From: Nematopogon swammerdamellus
Taxonomy: Eukaryota > Arthropoda > Insecta > Lepidoptera > Adelidae
Length of the DNA stretch: 64,000 nucleotides
Direction of reading: 5' to 3'
Assembly (NCBI GenBank): GCA_946902875.1
Contig: OX336342.1
Coordinates: 15,369,523 to 15,433,522 of the forward strand
Shown here: piece after piece, positions 1 through 11,284 of the stretch
How positions within the stretch are numbered: the stretch's first letter is position 1
Layout of the letters: the number at the start of each line of letters is the position of its first letter
The notes under the pieces: generated by a model
The model's database searches: none
What the model saw: only the letters and a program-made list of their open reading frames with translations
Told to the model about the DNA's origin: nothing
Program-made: the position numbers and the translations under genes

Positions 1-969
1 AGAACTAGCGTCGTCGAGTTGCGGGGAGCGGAGTGTACTTACCGATCATAAGATATTCCACTATTGTGCACACTAAACTTGGCTGTAGTGTTTTTGCACG
101 TAAACACAGAGCATGCGGGCATTTTAAACAGGTTTTTACGAACGCAGCCGATGACAGACTGACGGGCCAGCGCGCGACCGTCCAATGAAACAAGTATGCT
201 TTTACTTATATCGTGTTACGCTGGCGAGGATAGGGTTCGGGGTCCATGCCTTTTTTATCGTTCTAGGATGTGCCAGTGGGATGCGAGGGCGACACGGTGG
301 CGGCGGGCGGCGGCACGTGGTAGCTCAGCCCGGCCGGGCCGCAGGTGCCGCGTCCCGCCGCGCCGCGCCGCCGCGTCGCCGCCACCGCACGGCACGTGCG
401 TAGCGTTGAGAACAAGGACACGTGTGAAATGCTAGCACCTGTCGTCACGTCACTCGGGTGAACCTAATTAATTGAATGTATTGGCTATCCATTTCAATTT
501 CTAGGTATAGCTTTCGGAACAGCGCCCGCAAAAGGTCCCAGCCCAGGTGACTCACAACTATTAATATTCACACTTGTAAGTTGTACCACTGCTACATACA
601 TTTCGTTTCGCTAAAGTAAATATGTAAATACAACGTTCAGCTGCAGATAACAAAAATTAAATTGAAATTATTCTGACTTTGAAAATACAGAGCGCTATCG
701 AGCCTCTATAACAGAGTTATTAAGATTTGAAACAACGCAAGTATCAAAACACAATTTATATATTCAGTTACAGAAGTTAAACAATTTTCAAACCCTCCTC
801 GGACACCTCACATGGGCACGCCCGCACAATTACTCGTATTATCTATCTTTTCACAAACAATTTAAATATAATTTTCTGCTCTTTTTAATTACATACAACC
901 ACTTTCTTTGAATGTTCGGTTCCATCCTCCATCCTCCATACTTCGGATTCCATATAAATGTCCCTTTTC
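1..969. other. unassigned sequence, no gene seen
   Basis: Short overlapping ORFs near 185-448 come from a CG-rich patch at about 280-400 and show no recognisable family. The rest is AT-rich with no repeat I can name. Confidence 0.5.
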
Positions 970-1112
970 TTCCTAGGTCCGCCAAGATTGATACTACTGC
1001 AATAAACGAAGGTACGACGAAAAGGCTATGAAAATAGTTCGTGTTTCCGTCTAGTTAGTGAAGCCGGCAAGATCAAAGGGAAGAACCTGACATAGTGCCT
1101 TGATTATTTACT
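970..1112 (+). repeat. SINE family B, old diverged copy
   Basis: Matches the family B body in order: a GTTGATACC-like block, then GGCTATG, a GTGTTTCCGTC block, a GCCGGCA block and AAAGGGAAG. Many substitutions and no A tail suggest an old insertion. Confidence 0.5.
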
Positions 1113-1794
1113 ACTAATGTGTGAAGGCAACGCATTAGTAACTAAAAAAAATACAGCTACTTGCGATAAATAAGCGCTATATGAACACAATTCGCCGACT
1201 GGTCTGCGCGGCCGACGGAAGCCTGCGATGTAAATCTTTATAAAATTAAACGCCTCGCGCAATTTTTATAACCCGACGAGTTTGCAGAGCGCCACCTCTA
1301 TAGGGCTATCATGTAAAATTGCAGCGCGCGACTTTAAACACTGCTAATATTTTTTTTGTTTTGTTTTGCTGTAAAAATGCCTTCAAAATAAAAAATGAAT
1401 TCGAGTTCAGTGTTAGGTTAGATTAGGTTTGATTGAACGATAAAAATTTGTTTATGAATTTTTGTAAATAGAAATCATGTACTTATTCATGCGTAAACTT
1501 TACTTTCCGAATGCAATTCTTACAGTAATACTGGTGTACAAGTTTTCCCACGGTGTTTTCTGTTACTGGAATTATTGATAAAATATTATGCACGATATTT
1601 CGAGAAGGCGAAAATTACTCGGAGGTATGTAGTTGCCTTGACAGTAAACGGTCGCATTGATTCGTTCAATTCATGTCTTTTAATACTAACACTTCAATTG
1701 GTGGAGTATAACAGCAACCCGAAACTGGGGACGACTTAAAACAACAGAACTTATCAAAACCCGTTTGTTATTTTATTGTTCTACTAGCTAGACG
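1113..1794. other. unassigned AT-rich sequence
   Basis: No ORF, tRNA or repeat recognised. Confidence 0.4.
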
Positions 1795-2066
1795 CTTCCC
1801 TTCTTATCTTACTAGGTGGTAGGGTTTAACCCGCCCGGGTTGATACCACCGCACTGATTGAAAGGGCGGTAGAAGCGGCAATGTTATTTACATTGCCGCT
1901 TCTACCGCCCTTTCAATCTGTTAGTGTTTCCGTCCAGGCCAGTGTAGTCGGCACGACCAAAGGGATGCACTGATATGACACCTAATTCAACAAGGTGTTA
2001 TGGGCTAACATCAAGGGTGTTTTAGGTAATATAGGTAACCATGTCAGTTTCTATAAAAAACAAGAA
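1795..2066 (+). mobile_element. SINE family B copy with internal hairpin
   Basis: Carries the family B body (ACTAGGTGGTAGGG, then CCGCCCGGGTTG, then GTGTTATGGGCT) and ends in an A-rich tail after TCAGTTTCTAT. The middle is replaced by a perfect inverted duplication at 1856-1918. Family B is a short non-coding retroposon that would need a LINE-encoded reverse transcriptase. Confidence 0.75.
1856..1918. repeat. perfect hairpin, 29-bp arms, 5-nt loop
   Basis: Arms are 1856-1884 and 1890-1918 with loop TATTT. The left arm is the SINE's own segment after the GCACTG block and the right arm is its exact reverse complement, replacing sequence normally present in family B. Confidence 0.9.
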
Positions 2067-2590
2067 AAAGGAAGTCGCGCGCTGAAGTTTTACGTAATAG
2101 CCCTGCCTGTCTGCGTGGTCGGTCCGACGCAATCTGTGCCTCCACCGGCAACATCACAAGTCTTCATTTGGAGGCGTCTACACAAACACAAAAAAAGAAT
2201 TTACAAAATGAAGCGCCGCAACACGCCGCCGCGTCGCCCCCGCCGCCTCCGCCGCACGAACGAGATTTCCTATCCGCTCCGCTGGAATTAATTTTGTTCG
2301 TTTCCATTTTCGATCTGCCACATTGTGCTGACGCTTTTGATTTCGCGTTAAACCGAAATGTGTATTGTGCTATCCGGAATCTTGATTGATTCGGTTACAG
2401 CTTCATATTTTTTCAACGTTTTTTATTTCTATTTATTTTGTAAAGACATTGCATAAATATAGTATTTATGGTTTCGCGAACGAATTATTTTTCATTAATT
2501 ATTATGATGCGTATTGTTTTATCTGTTACTCTGATGAAGGCAAACACCGTGAGGTTTTTTTGTGTGTTCGTTCATGTGGCTTCGTTTCAC
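2067..2590. other. unassigned sequence
   Basis: Includes a CCGCCG-rich stretch at about 2214-2260 that opens short proline/arginine-rich frames. No gene is supported. Confidence 0.4.
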
Positions 2591-2765
2591 CTAAAAGTAG
2601 GTGTCTAACGATGCCCATGGACATTCTGTGATGCACGGGGATTGCGAATGCCACGCCGGCCTGACAGGAGGCTTTTCACGCCCCTTTTGAAGAACCCCAG
2701 GCTGTACTTGGGAGGAAATAGATGGGCAGGGAGTGCTAGAGTGTAGAGAGAATATATATATACTA
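2591..2765 (+). repeat. probable dispersed lepidopteran repeat fragment
   Basis: The string around GATGCCCATGGACATTC, followed by GCCGGCCTGACAGGAGGC and GAAGAACCCCAGGC, matches my recollection of a repeat common in Lepidoptera, probably LINE-related. There is no second copy in this window to test it against. Confidence 0.35.
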
Positions 2766-3639
2766 ATAGTGCGAATGCTTCCTACACACAAGGTTGACTG
2801 AAAGAAATTTAATGCAGCCATAATATAGCGCTTCTGCACTGTAGCAAAGTGTAATACAATCACAAAATGTAGTCGTGTAGCACATTGGTACACGTACATA
2901 CATCTACGTACGTACATTATATTCGACCATTTGACAAATCACAATTTGAGAGCATCGAGATAATGTAGGTATTTACTCAATAATAAGCCGTTTGCCTCCA
3001 TATCGAATCACACGTGTGTACCTAAATGATTTTCCCGACGCGACGTCACAGTCTGATGAGCTTCAACAGTTCGTGCTCGTGTGAGCACCGACCCCCCTCC
3101 CGCCACCCACCCTCGCCTCCGTCCCCCGCCCACGCCCCCTGCGAGCACGTCCTTTCCGCCTACACGTAGACTAGTAGGTGGCTACATTGGTTGGTCCTTA
3201 CCGCAAGTAATTCCAAAGCTCATATGAACTACTTTGACCTCTGAAAATTATTTTCAAAATGTCAAAATAAATTTGCTAATTCATTTCTGGAATTTACCGC
3301 CACAGAAAAAAAAATCCGTGTGGATGCGGAACCCTAAAAAATGTAATGTAAAGCCATAGATTTTAGAGTCACAGGTTCAAAGCATTGATTGAGCAAAATT
3401 ATTCCCTGATATATTTTATAATTCGATCATAGGGCGATATTGGTACTCACGAATATCATCATTATTACAATTCAATGTCGATAATGTCATATAATTAAAT
3501 TAAAATGATGAAAATGTAGATAGCCCGTCTCTTGAATTTTTACTCAAAATATTACTTAGCACTAAGTAATCTCAAAGTTTAACGAAACCCTTTGTTTACT
3601 TTGTGCGCTAAAAAACGATCGCTGGAGTTTGATCTCATT
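2766..3639. other. unassigned sequence with C-rich tract
   Basis: A strongly C-biased tract lies at about 3090-3150. No coding signal. Confidence 0.4.
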
Positions 3640-4020
3640 TTTACGCCGTCTGTCTGTCTGTCTGTCTGTCTCTCTGTCCGTGCGTCCGTCTGTCTATCCG
3701 AGGGCTGTATCTCTTGAACCGTAACAGGTAGCCCGTTTAAATGTTCACAGAATATGTGTTATTATGGCCGATATTGCCGATATAACAACAAATAAGAAAA
3801 AGTTAAAAATTCACGGGGGTTCCCATAGAAGAGACCAAAATGTGTATGCGCGCGCGTCATCTACCGAATAGATTATGAAGGATTTTAACTAATCATGACA
3901 TTTAACTAATATGAAGCACTTCATAACACGCCATAGATGGCGTGAGTAGCGCTAGTCATGACATGGCGATACAGAACCCTCGGTGCGCAAGTTCGTCTCG
4001 CACTTGGCCGGTTTTTTTAA
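3640..4020 (+). repeat. repeat family E copy (GCACTTGGCCGG end)
   Basis: Starts in a (GTCT)n stretch at 3648-3680, passes through an ACAGAATATGTGTTAT block and ends GTCTCGCACTTGGCCGG followed by T7. Related copies lie near 19205 (minus), 46510, 48260 and 60035 (minus). No ORF; this is a non-coding dispersed element whose class I cannot fix. Confidence 0.65.
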
Positions 4021-4326
4021 ATTAAATGTGCCTAAAAGAGGAACGTTGTGAAATTTTAACTCACCCTACTCCGTTACCCACATTCACACGTGTCACCGTT
4101 CACCGTCACACGTGTGTTCCGTCAATCCGGCTTCGAATCGACGAGTGAGGTTGACACGGTTGTGGGGGTGGCGGGGAGACCAATACTTTCCACCTCTAAA
4201 CTCGTCGCCTTCCATTACCGAAGGTAGCGCGCTGGGAGTACTTGCGTGCGCCGCTAGACTGGGGCCTTCTCCGCCACAATAAAGTAGATATGCCTCTTAG
4301 GTATACCTCTAAGCATGTACCGCTGA

Positions 4327-4364
<38 letters not shown>

Positions 4365-4470
4365 TGTATAAGTAAAGGCCCGCAAACATACGGGACCAGT
4401 AACGTTTCTCTAAAACGATTTACTTGTGAAAATTGAATCAAACCTTATTACATTGAGTGAACGAGAGATG
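4021..4470. other. unassigned sequence with (TA)n
   Basis: A dinucleotide TA microsatellite lies at about 4329-4358; the small ORFs on both strands run through it. Nothing else recognised. Confidence 0.5.
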
Positions 4471-4956
4471 TAGAATAGCCCCACTGCATCTCTCCCCGTG
4501 TATGTCGTAAAAGGCGACTAAGGGATATGACTCCCTTCTTATATTACTGGGTGGTAGGGTTTAAACCGCCCGGGTTGGTACCACCGCACTGAATGAAAGG
4601 TCGGTCGAAACGGCTATGTAAATAGTTTGTGTTTTCAGTCCAGTTCAGTGTAGCCGGCACGACCGAAGGGAAGCACTGACGTGGCACCAAGTTCACCCGG
4701 TGTTATGGGCTGACATCACGGATGTTGTAGGTGATGTAGCCAACCGTGTCAGCTTCCATAAAAAAAAAAAAATTTACGAAAATTTAGTAGTAAAGTACTC
4801 GGCACTAGTGCCTTACTTGCTGCTTGATAGTGTCCGAATTCTTTGCTAAACGTGGTGGTCGATGTTGTGTCGCAATTTTCCAGAGTTCTTGCAGCACAAC
4901 ACCGATTACTCTGCTTACCCCGATTGTCGGGATTCAGCGTGTTTAATATGTATGTA
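4471..4956 (+). mobile_element. SINE family C, split by a family B insertion
   Basis: The 5' part (CACTGCATCTCTCCCCGTG, then GTCGTAAAAGGCGACTAAGG) is at 4471-4528 and the 3' part (GTGCCTTACTTGCTGC to ACCCCGATTGTCGGGAT with a TATG tail) at 4808-4956. A family B SINE lies between them. About 100 bp of the family C middle is missing, so the insertion came with a deletion or joined two fragments. Confidence 0.6.
4529..4772 (+). mobile_element. SINE family B copy inside family C
   Basis: A good family B body from GGGTGGTAGGGTTTAAACC to TCAGCTTCCAT followed by a 13-nt A run. Its head is missing, so it is 5'-truncated. Confidence 0.75.
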
Positions 4957-5025
4957 TGTGGGGCGTTGACCGTAGCACTACCGGTAGCACTACTAGTAGT
5001 GCCACGGTAAAAATTTTTTTTCGTA

Positions 5026-5092
5026 GCACAACACCGATTACTCTGCTTACCCTGATTGTCGGTATACAGCGTGTGTGGTATGTACCTATGTA
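5026..5092 (+). repeat. SINE family C 3' fragment
   Basis: Holds only the last part of family C (GCACAACACCGATTACTCTG to TGTATG repeats). A small imperfect hairpin of GTAGCACTAC-type sequence precedes it at 4970-5005. Confidence 0.6.
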
Positions 5093-5439
5093 TGAACAGA
5101 ACCGTCTGGTTGTAGAGCGTCGTCCCTGTCGCGTGACGTGCGGGACGTCGCTCTCGAAACTAATATTATAAGTCTTTACTCATTTAATCACTTCAATCGT
5201 TACGTATCCTGTATTAATTCGGTGCAAATACGAACGCGTCCCATTTAGAGTGCCAGTATCGAGCGTGACAGTCAGTCAGTACGCAGGCAGTGTTCGCGGA
5301 GTCCCAGGGCTCCGGCGTGTCCCCGGCCCCGCCTGCGAGCGACACACGCCGGTCACATCCAGGGAATTAAGAAAATATACCGTACGGAAATGACATAGCG
5401 ATCACTTTATTCTTTTACCATCTCATTATTTTATTTTGC
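5093..5439. other. unassigned sequence
   Basis: No gene or repeat recognised. Confidence 0.35.
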
Positions 5440-5556
5440 GAAACGTGGTGGTCGGTGTTGTGCTGTAACTTACCAGAGTTCTTGCAGCACAACACCGATT
5501 GCTCTGCTTACCCCGACTGTCGGGATTCAGTGTGTGTGATATGTATGTATGTATGT
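5440..5556 (+). repeat. SINE family C 3' half
   Basis: From GCGAAACGTGGTGGTCGG to a (TATG)n tail at about 5541-5556. The simple-sequence tail recurs in other copies. Confidence 0.7.
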
Positions 5557-6159
5557 ATTATTTTACAACTGCCTTTGCTCTAAATGCATGAAGACATGGA
5601 TTTACAAGCAGACTGAATAAATGAAAACAATTTATAATTTTATTTTAACGTAAAGTTCAATGTAAACAACATTCACAGGGTGTTTAGTTCATAAGAATGA
5701 AAACAAATAAAGTTTATTCTTGTTTATTGTTTATTTAGCATCTATTGGCAGTACACTGCGCTCAGATTTGTCATATTTACATTGTAACATTCCGCCAGTT
5801 CGATTATCACAGCGAAGAAGAACTGACAAGAAACTTCACTGGAATTTTTTTCAATGCACACTTAGTCTACTTTACAAAAATGTTGCCACTGCCTAGACAC
5901 GCATGTGCAGATTTGTGACAGATGCAGCAATTCATGACAAAGTGAAAACATTTTTACTATGAAATTGTATAAAGTTATATACCCACCACACTGCCACTTT
6001 AGTCATTGAGAAATATCATTCTAGTGGACTGCGACACGTGGCGCGTGATCTCAGCGCGCACTCGCTATGCGTGCAAGAAGAAAATGGTTACGGAACCCTA
6101 TGTGTGTGAACAACGGTCGCACTTAACAGTCTTCTTTAACAATGACTATGGCAGTATAC
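5557..6159. other. unassigned AT-rich sequence
   Basis: No convincing ORF or repeat. Confidence 0.35.
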
Positions 6160-6710
6160 ATACATACCACACACTGTATCCCGATTATCGGGGTAAGCAG
6201 AGTAATCGGAATTGTGCTGCAGGTACTCTTGTAAATTACAGCACAACACCGACCACCACGTCTAGCAAAGTATTACAATAAAGCAGCAAGTAAGGCACGA
6301 AGACCCAACCGCTGCATGACGCGGTGGAAGGACCGTTCCAAGGTGAGAGGTGGCTAGCCTGTAGCCCTTTAGCATGGCATCTTGACCTTATCTCTTAGTC
6401 GCCTTATACCGTGTACCGTACAGTTCCCTCAAAACTTAAATGCCGCCCGACCAACCTGCGCAGTCAACGAATTTTGGGTCATCACATCACTCTTAGATCA
6501 TAGGTTTATTGCTTTACTAAACATGCGCGAACCCAAGATGCGAGCGACATTAAAGTCTACCCTATGTTCTACGAGTTATGACCTATCATTCGTTGACTGC
6601 GCAGGTAGGTCGGACGGCATTAAAGTTTTGAGGGAACAGTACCATAGTACCGTGTGGGGCCATAAATTAAGTAATCTGTGCCATAACCGGCCCCACACGG
6701 TACTATGGTA
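6160..6710 (-). mobile_element. SINE family C (minus) interrupted by a MITE
   Basis: Reads as reverse complement of family C: CATACATACCACACACTG, CGGGGTAAGCAGAGTAATCG, then GGTGGCTAGCCTGTAGCCC. It is broken at 6421 by a TA-flanked element. Beyond the break the GGCC-CCACACGGT end forms a perfect 22-bp inverted repeat with its neighbour (6640-6661 and 6689-6710). Confidence 0.65.
6421..6639. mobile_element. MITE with TA target duplication (Tc1/mariner-like)
   Basis: A 219-bp non-coding element with inverted ends of about 55 bp (left starts CAGTTCCCTCAAAAC, right arm reads CTGTTCCCTCAAAAC in reverse). The flanking TA is at 6419-6420 and 6640-6641. A TA duplication is the rule for Tc1/mariner, so it was probably mobilised by such a transposase in trans. 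Confidence 0.8.
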
Positions 6711-7161
6711 GCATCACATGAATGATTATCTACGCCTGCAGTGCTCTTCCAGCGCGCACATGCGATTCTGTGTTCTATGACATCCCATGTGGCCTGTGTC
6801 GAGGTTCCCGCCCTAACCTCGTTACGTCTGCTCCGAGCCGCCGCGCGCCGCCCGCCCTCGCCCGTTCGCCCCCGCGCCTCGTGTCACAATTTTTTGGAAG
6901 CTCTCGTTGTATATTTCAAGACACGCTTCAGTGACTACTTTACTTAATTTATTTGGGCCGCATTCGGCGCGAAACCTGAGAATGTTTGTAAATGTAGACG
7001 AGAATTGAGACGAGATTGATATCGACAAAATATCGAAATACTCCTACGAAATGCGTGTACCTACCTGCGTGACGGATAGATTCGAGACGACAACACGAGA
7101 AAATCCGAACCTTTCAAGATATTATGTAACATTGACGATACATTGACATGCTCAATATTTC
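6711..7161. other. unassigned sequence
   Basis: A C-rich CG patch at about 6830-6880 gives overlapping short ORFs on both strands without recognisable protein content. Confidence 0.4.
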
Positions 7162-7465
7162 GCTGCTAATATTACATACATACATACCACTCGCTGTATC
7201 CCGACAATCGGGGTAAGCAGAGTAATCGGAGTCTTGCTGCAGGTACTCTTGTAAATTACAGCACAAATCCGACCACCGCGTTTACGAAGACACACCCGCT
7301 GCAGCATGACTAGGTGGAACGACAGTTCCAAGGTGAAAGGTGGCTAGCCTGTTGCCCTTTAGCACGGCATCTTGTCCTTTTCCTTTAGTCGTCTTTTACG
7401 ACATGCACGAGGAGAGATGCAGTGTGGCTATTCTTTTTAAGTACCGGCCCCACACGGTGCTAATA
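7162..7465 (-). mobile_element. SINE family C, near full length
   Basis: The most complete minus-strand copy: CATACATACATACC tail side, CCCGACAATCGGGGTAAGCA, GGTGGCTAGCCTGTTGCCC, then GAGAGATGCAGTG and ending near GGCCCCACACGGTGC. It defines the family at about 300 bp. Confidence 0.75.
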
Positions 7466-7574
7466 TAACTAACGAAATACTACGACGGACGCACGGTCAG
7501 GAATGTCATCAGTACATCCATGTACGATTCGCACACGATCACTGTTGGCAACTATATTTTAATAATTACTGCTA

Positions 7575-7959
7575 TTCTGATGAAGATTCAAAATTTAAAA
7601 ACCCGTATATATGACCAGTGTGTCCTCCCGGTTATGACGTACGGGTGTGAAACGTGGACACTGACGGTCGCTGTTGTCCAAAGGTTGAAAGTTTTCCAGC
7701 GAGCAATGGAGCGAGCCAAGCTGGGAATATCGCTACGTGATATGGTGCGTACTACATTAAGCGTACTAATATCGTCCTTCATTGGCGGCCGTGGACAGGA
7801 AAACGGAGTGTGGGAAGACCACCCGCCAGGTGGGACGACGACATGAAGTACGTCAGTAGAAAGCATTGGTTTCGTACCGCTGAAGGCCGGGAAGACTGGA
7901 GGAAAATTGAAGAGGCGTATGTCCAGCAGTGGACGCATAGACGCCGACTGACTAACTGA
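7575..7959 (+). pseudogene. RTE-like LINE reverse transcriptase C-terminal remnant
   Basis: Two consecutive reading frames give the tail of an RTE-type LINE protein. Frame one encodes LKTRIYDQCVLPVMTYGCET, the post-palm region with the YGCETW motif. After a frameshift near 7785 a second frame encodes GRPPARWDDDM and then DWRKIEEAYVQQW, ending at TGA (7957-7959). The endonuclease and catalytic RT core are absent, so this is a 5'-truncated dead copy. A sister tail lies at 34444-34620 with the same GRPPARWDDD block. Family assignment rests on recalled motif patterns, not on a search. Confidence 0.75.
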
Positions 7960-8198
7960 TGGAATATTGAGCGTGTGAAGCCTGCAGTACCGTGTATTTT
8001 CGTCGTCTTGTGGCCGATGTCGCCAGCTCCGGTTAAGTCTCGTCTAACAGTTATCTGTCGATTAAAGTGACACTTCTCAAACAATTGACAGGAGTTAACA
8101 CGCAGCTACATTTATTACATTCCATGCCACGTCACCTTCTACGGATACTAATTTGTCGGTTGTAGATATGTAGAAGCACTGAGTGGTTTCTTAATTTT

Positions 8199-8302
8199 TT
8201 TTTTATGGAAACTGACACGGTTGGCTACATCACCTACAACATCCTCGATGTCAGCCCATAACACCGGGTGATCTTGGTGCCACGTCAGTACTTCCCTTCT
8301 TT
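8199..8302 (-). repeat. SINE family B 3' fragment (minus)
   Basis: Begins with a T run, then ATGGAAACTGACACGGTTGG and GATGTCAGCCCATAACACC, ending CGTCAGTACTTCCCTTC. It is 5'-truncated. Confidence 0.75.
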
Positions 8303-8880
8303 AATTATCTTAATGAAATTATCTCCACAATCAGACTGACAACATACCGTTTTCAAAGTAAAAAAAAATATGTTGGTTCCGGCGGCGAGCCAGTACGACG
8401 CATATGATAGTCTACGGTCTACTACGAGCTACTCGTAGATGGCTTAGTTCCTAGCGGGATCCAAGTCAGACCATTTTTCATTAATATTTTTCATTCAGTC
8501 AACATTTAGAACATTTTTGTACGAGAGTTGACGAGTTGAAGTTGACGCAACAAGATAGTGAGTTTCTCAAGGTTCCACAAGGGCACCGAAAACAGAGCCT
8601 TCAGACCACACATCTGAACGCCTGCGGTCTAAGTACAACACCACACGACCTAACCATGACATCCGACATGCGCCGCGTTCGATTGGCCGTCGCTTCCTCA
8701 CCGACTATCCCCTCTTCATTTTGGATGCGCTCGATTTTTGGCGCACTCAGTTACAATATTGAAAATATGTTATGTTGCGTCAAGGGGTTCTGTGGTTGAT
8801 TCACAAGGGCATCCGCACTAATACATGTTAACGCCAATGGAAATACTCAGACACGATATTGTCATACATTGCATATTTAA
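8303..8880. other. unassigned sequence with an 87-codon ORF
   Basis: The ORF at 8536-8799 has no motif I recognise and no support beyond lacking stops. The rest is AT-rich. Confidence 0.35.
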
Positions 8881-9287
8881 GCGGCGGGTGGCCGAGTGGT
8901 TTGGGCATTGGCTTCTCATGCGAGAGATCCGAGGTTCGAATCCGGTCGGCGTGTACCAATGAGTTTTTTCTGACGAAAAAATGTACGTGCATACCTACAC
9001 TACACCTGCTGTTTCACCATTCGGAACCGGTGTAAAACTGTAGATCCCTTCCCTTGCCCCTTACTAGGTGGGAGTCTCAAATTGTAGCCGACTGGGTCGT
9101 ACCACAGTACTGGATGTAAGATGGCCGCGTAGCAGCTTCGGTTGTGTTCTCCTCTAGTCCACTATTGCCAGAAATCCAGGGAAGTCTCCGGTATGGCAGG
9201 TACCTTCTCGGAAGTGATATTGGCTAGTCAGCGAGCATGTGCTTTGGCCCCTCTGACTCAGCCACCCATACCGGATTACAATATATA
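8881..9287 (+). mobile_element. tRNA-headed SINE, family D, full length
   Basis: The 5' end is tRNA-like, with a perfect Pol III A box TGGCCGAGTGG (8889-8899) and B box GGTTCGAATCC (8933-8943). Next come a GGAACCGGTGTAAAACTG block, a core ACTAGGTGGGAG to CTCCTCTAG, and a 3' block GTCTCCGGTATGGCAGG to GACTCAGCC. The core aligns by eye with family B. The anticodon-arm region does not make a normal tRNA and the sequence continues for 330 bp, so it is a SINE and not a tRNA gene. Confidence 0.8.
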
Positions 9288-9399
9288 TCTATCTATACAT
9301 ATAATAAAATCGTAGAGGTAAGAAAGTCTGTACATTGAATGTATTCGGAAAAAAACTAACCATTAAAATGAGATACTGAACATATTAGAACAGTTTTTA

Positions 9400-9433
9400 A
9401 AATTTTTGTTTGTTTGTTTGTTTGTTTGTTTGT
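9400..9433 (+). repeat. (GTTT)n microsatellite
   Basis: About eight GTTT units. The matching site in the inverted Helitron copy (about 54536-54556) has fewer units, so the tract length varies between copies. Confidence 0.85.
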
Positions 9434-10079
9434 CTGTACGCGCATCACGCAAAAACCACTGAACGGAATTAGACGAAACTTTGTATAGTGGCAGTTTATA
9501 TGCCGGGTTAACATAATACGTAAAAAAAAATAACAAAAATAAAAAAAAATTACAATTATAAACATTATTGCGCGTTTAAAATCACGTAGTCCAAAGTACA
9601 TAATTATATCTTGAGAACTGGCAGCAAATAAAATTTGAATAAAATATTCATTCGAAATTTAAAAATAAGTAGAGATACAACGAAAATGCCAGTTCTTCTT
9701 TTTTATAACTTGAACACAATAGTCTATACATATCTATTCTTTCTATACATATCATAAAATCGTAAATGCAAAAATGTCTATTTGTACGCGCATCTCGCAA
9801 AAACCACTGAACGGAATTTGACGAAACTTTTTATAGTGACAGTGTATATCCCGGATGAACATAATAATTAAAAAATATAATAAAAATCACGTAATCCAAA
9901 GTAAAGGTAAAAAACAATTTTAAATGTCATGTTGACAACGGAGAACTGTCATCTCGACGTGAGCTGGCCGGTGACAAATTGTTTGATAAATAAAAATAAT
10001 AATTGAAAGTCGAAGTTATGTCGCTGTCATTGGTGCAATAAAATTTATATATCTGTTGCCCGCGGCTTCGCTCGCGTGA

Positions 10080-10715
10080 AATTCGTATTTAAAAAAAAGA
10101 AAGTAAGTAACTAAAGGCGGGCCCGAAGGCGGATCTGCGCTCACGTAAACGATATTCTTTCTCGATGAAAGTAACTAAGGGCGAGGCGGAAGGCGGAGCT
10201 GAGTTAAGGAAGAAGAAAAACATTCTTGAAGAAAGTAAGTAACTAAGGGCGAGGCCAAAGGCCGAGCTCTATTCTGGAAGACCATAAACCTTCTCGAACA
10301 AAGTGAGTAACTATGGGCGAGGCCGCAGGCCGAGCTGCGTTCAGGAAGAAGCTAAACCATCTTGAAGAAAGTAAGTAACTAAGGTGAGGCCGAAGGCCGA
10401 GCTTCGTTCGGATAATTGAAAAACCATCTCGAAGAAAGAAAGTAACAAAGGGCGAGGCCGCAGGCCGAGCTGCGTTCAGGAAGAAGCTAAACCATCTTGA
10501 AGAAAGTAAGTAACTAAGGTGAGGCCGAAGGCCGAGCTTCGTTCGGATAATTGAAAAACCATCTCGAAGAAAGCAAGTAACTAAGGGCGAGGCCGAAGGC
10601 CGAGCTGCGTTCAGGAAGAAGCTAAACCATCTTGAAGAAAGTAAGCAACTAAGGGCGAGGCCGAAGGCCGAGCTGCGTTTAGGAAGAAGCTAAACCATCT
10701 CGAATAAAGTTAATT
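10080..10715 (+). repeat. satellite array, units of about 60 bp, forward
   Basis: Around ten units, each with GCGAGGCCGAAGGCCGAGCT, a CGTTCAGGAAGAAG-type block, AAACC and GAAAGTAAGTAACTAAG. The GGCC-GAA-GGCC core is self-complementary. It mirrors the inverted array at 11285-11615. Confidence 0.85.
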
Positions 10716-10829
10716 AATATTAAGATTGAGTTAATTTAATTTAAATTTTATTATAAAGTCCACGCTTCTAACGGCAAATATACCGTGCATCCTAGAACCT
10801 CGCGCTTATTCCCGGCTGGATGGCAAGAG

Positions 10830-11217
10830 GCCCGATGCTATCACCTTAGTGCCATGGACTAAGGGTAGTTCTTTGATGTGGGACGCCACTTTTGTTCTCA
10901 CATTGGCTCCAAGTCACGTTAGGACATCTTCAAGAGCGGCTGGCGCGGCCGAGGCTGGGGCGGAGAGCCTCAAACGCAGCAAATATAGAAATATAATTCA
11001 AGATTTCGAATTTGTTGCGTTTGCGGTTGAAACCCTCGGTCCGTGGAGCAGTGAAGCCAAAAGAGGCTTGAGCTGGTTGACGCAACTGGTGTCCCGCCAT
11101 CAAGGGCTTATGTACTTCATTCAAAGGGTAAGCCTTGCCATCCAGCGGGGTAATGCCGCAAGTGCTCTAAGAACATTTGAAAATGCCCGTTTTGATAGTT
11201 ATTTTAATGTTTGTTAG
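10830..11217 (+). pseudogene. captured C-terminal tail of a retroelement reverse transcriptase protein
   Basis: A 122-codon frame (from 10849) encodes LMWDATFVLTLAPSHVRTSS, then EFVAFAVETLGPWS and IQRGNAASALRTF. I recall this order (WDxTxxxTLAPSH, FVPFxVETxGxW, QRxxxAIQRGNAAS) from the extreme C terminus of proteins carrying a reverse transcriptase domain in many animal genomes. No RT catalytic motifs are present, so this is a gene fragment carried by the Helitron, with stop TAG at 11215-11217. The copy at 52826-53167 is nearly the same, minus one codon. It is more likely passenger sequence than a working gene. Confidence 0.6.
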
Positions 11218-11284
11218 GTAGGTTTAATTCTTTAGTTATTAATATTACTTTTTTATTTTTATGAAATAAATAGATTGAGTAAAC

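Noticed and set aside
8881..8955. tRNA gene with anticodon CAT
   Set aside because: A and B boxes are perfect, but the arms do not fold as a normal tRNA and the sequence continues into a SINE body shared with other copies.
10080..10715. CRISPR-like array
   Set aside because: Units are contiguous variants of one satellite with no unique spacers, inside a eukaryotic Helitron.
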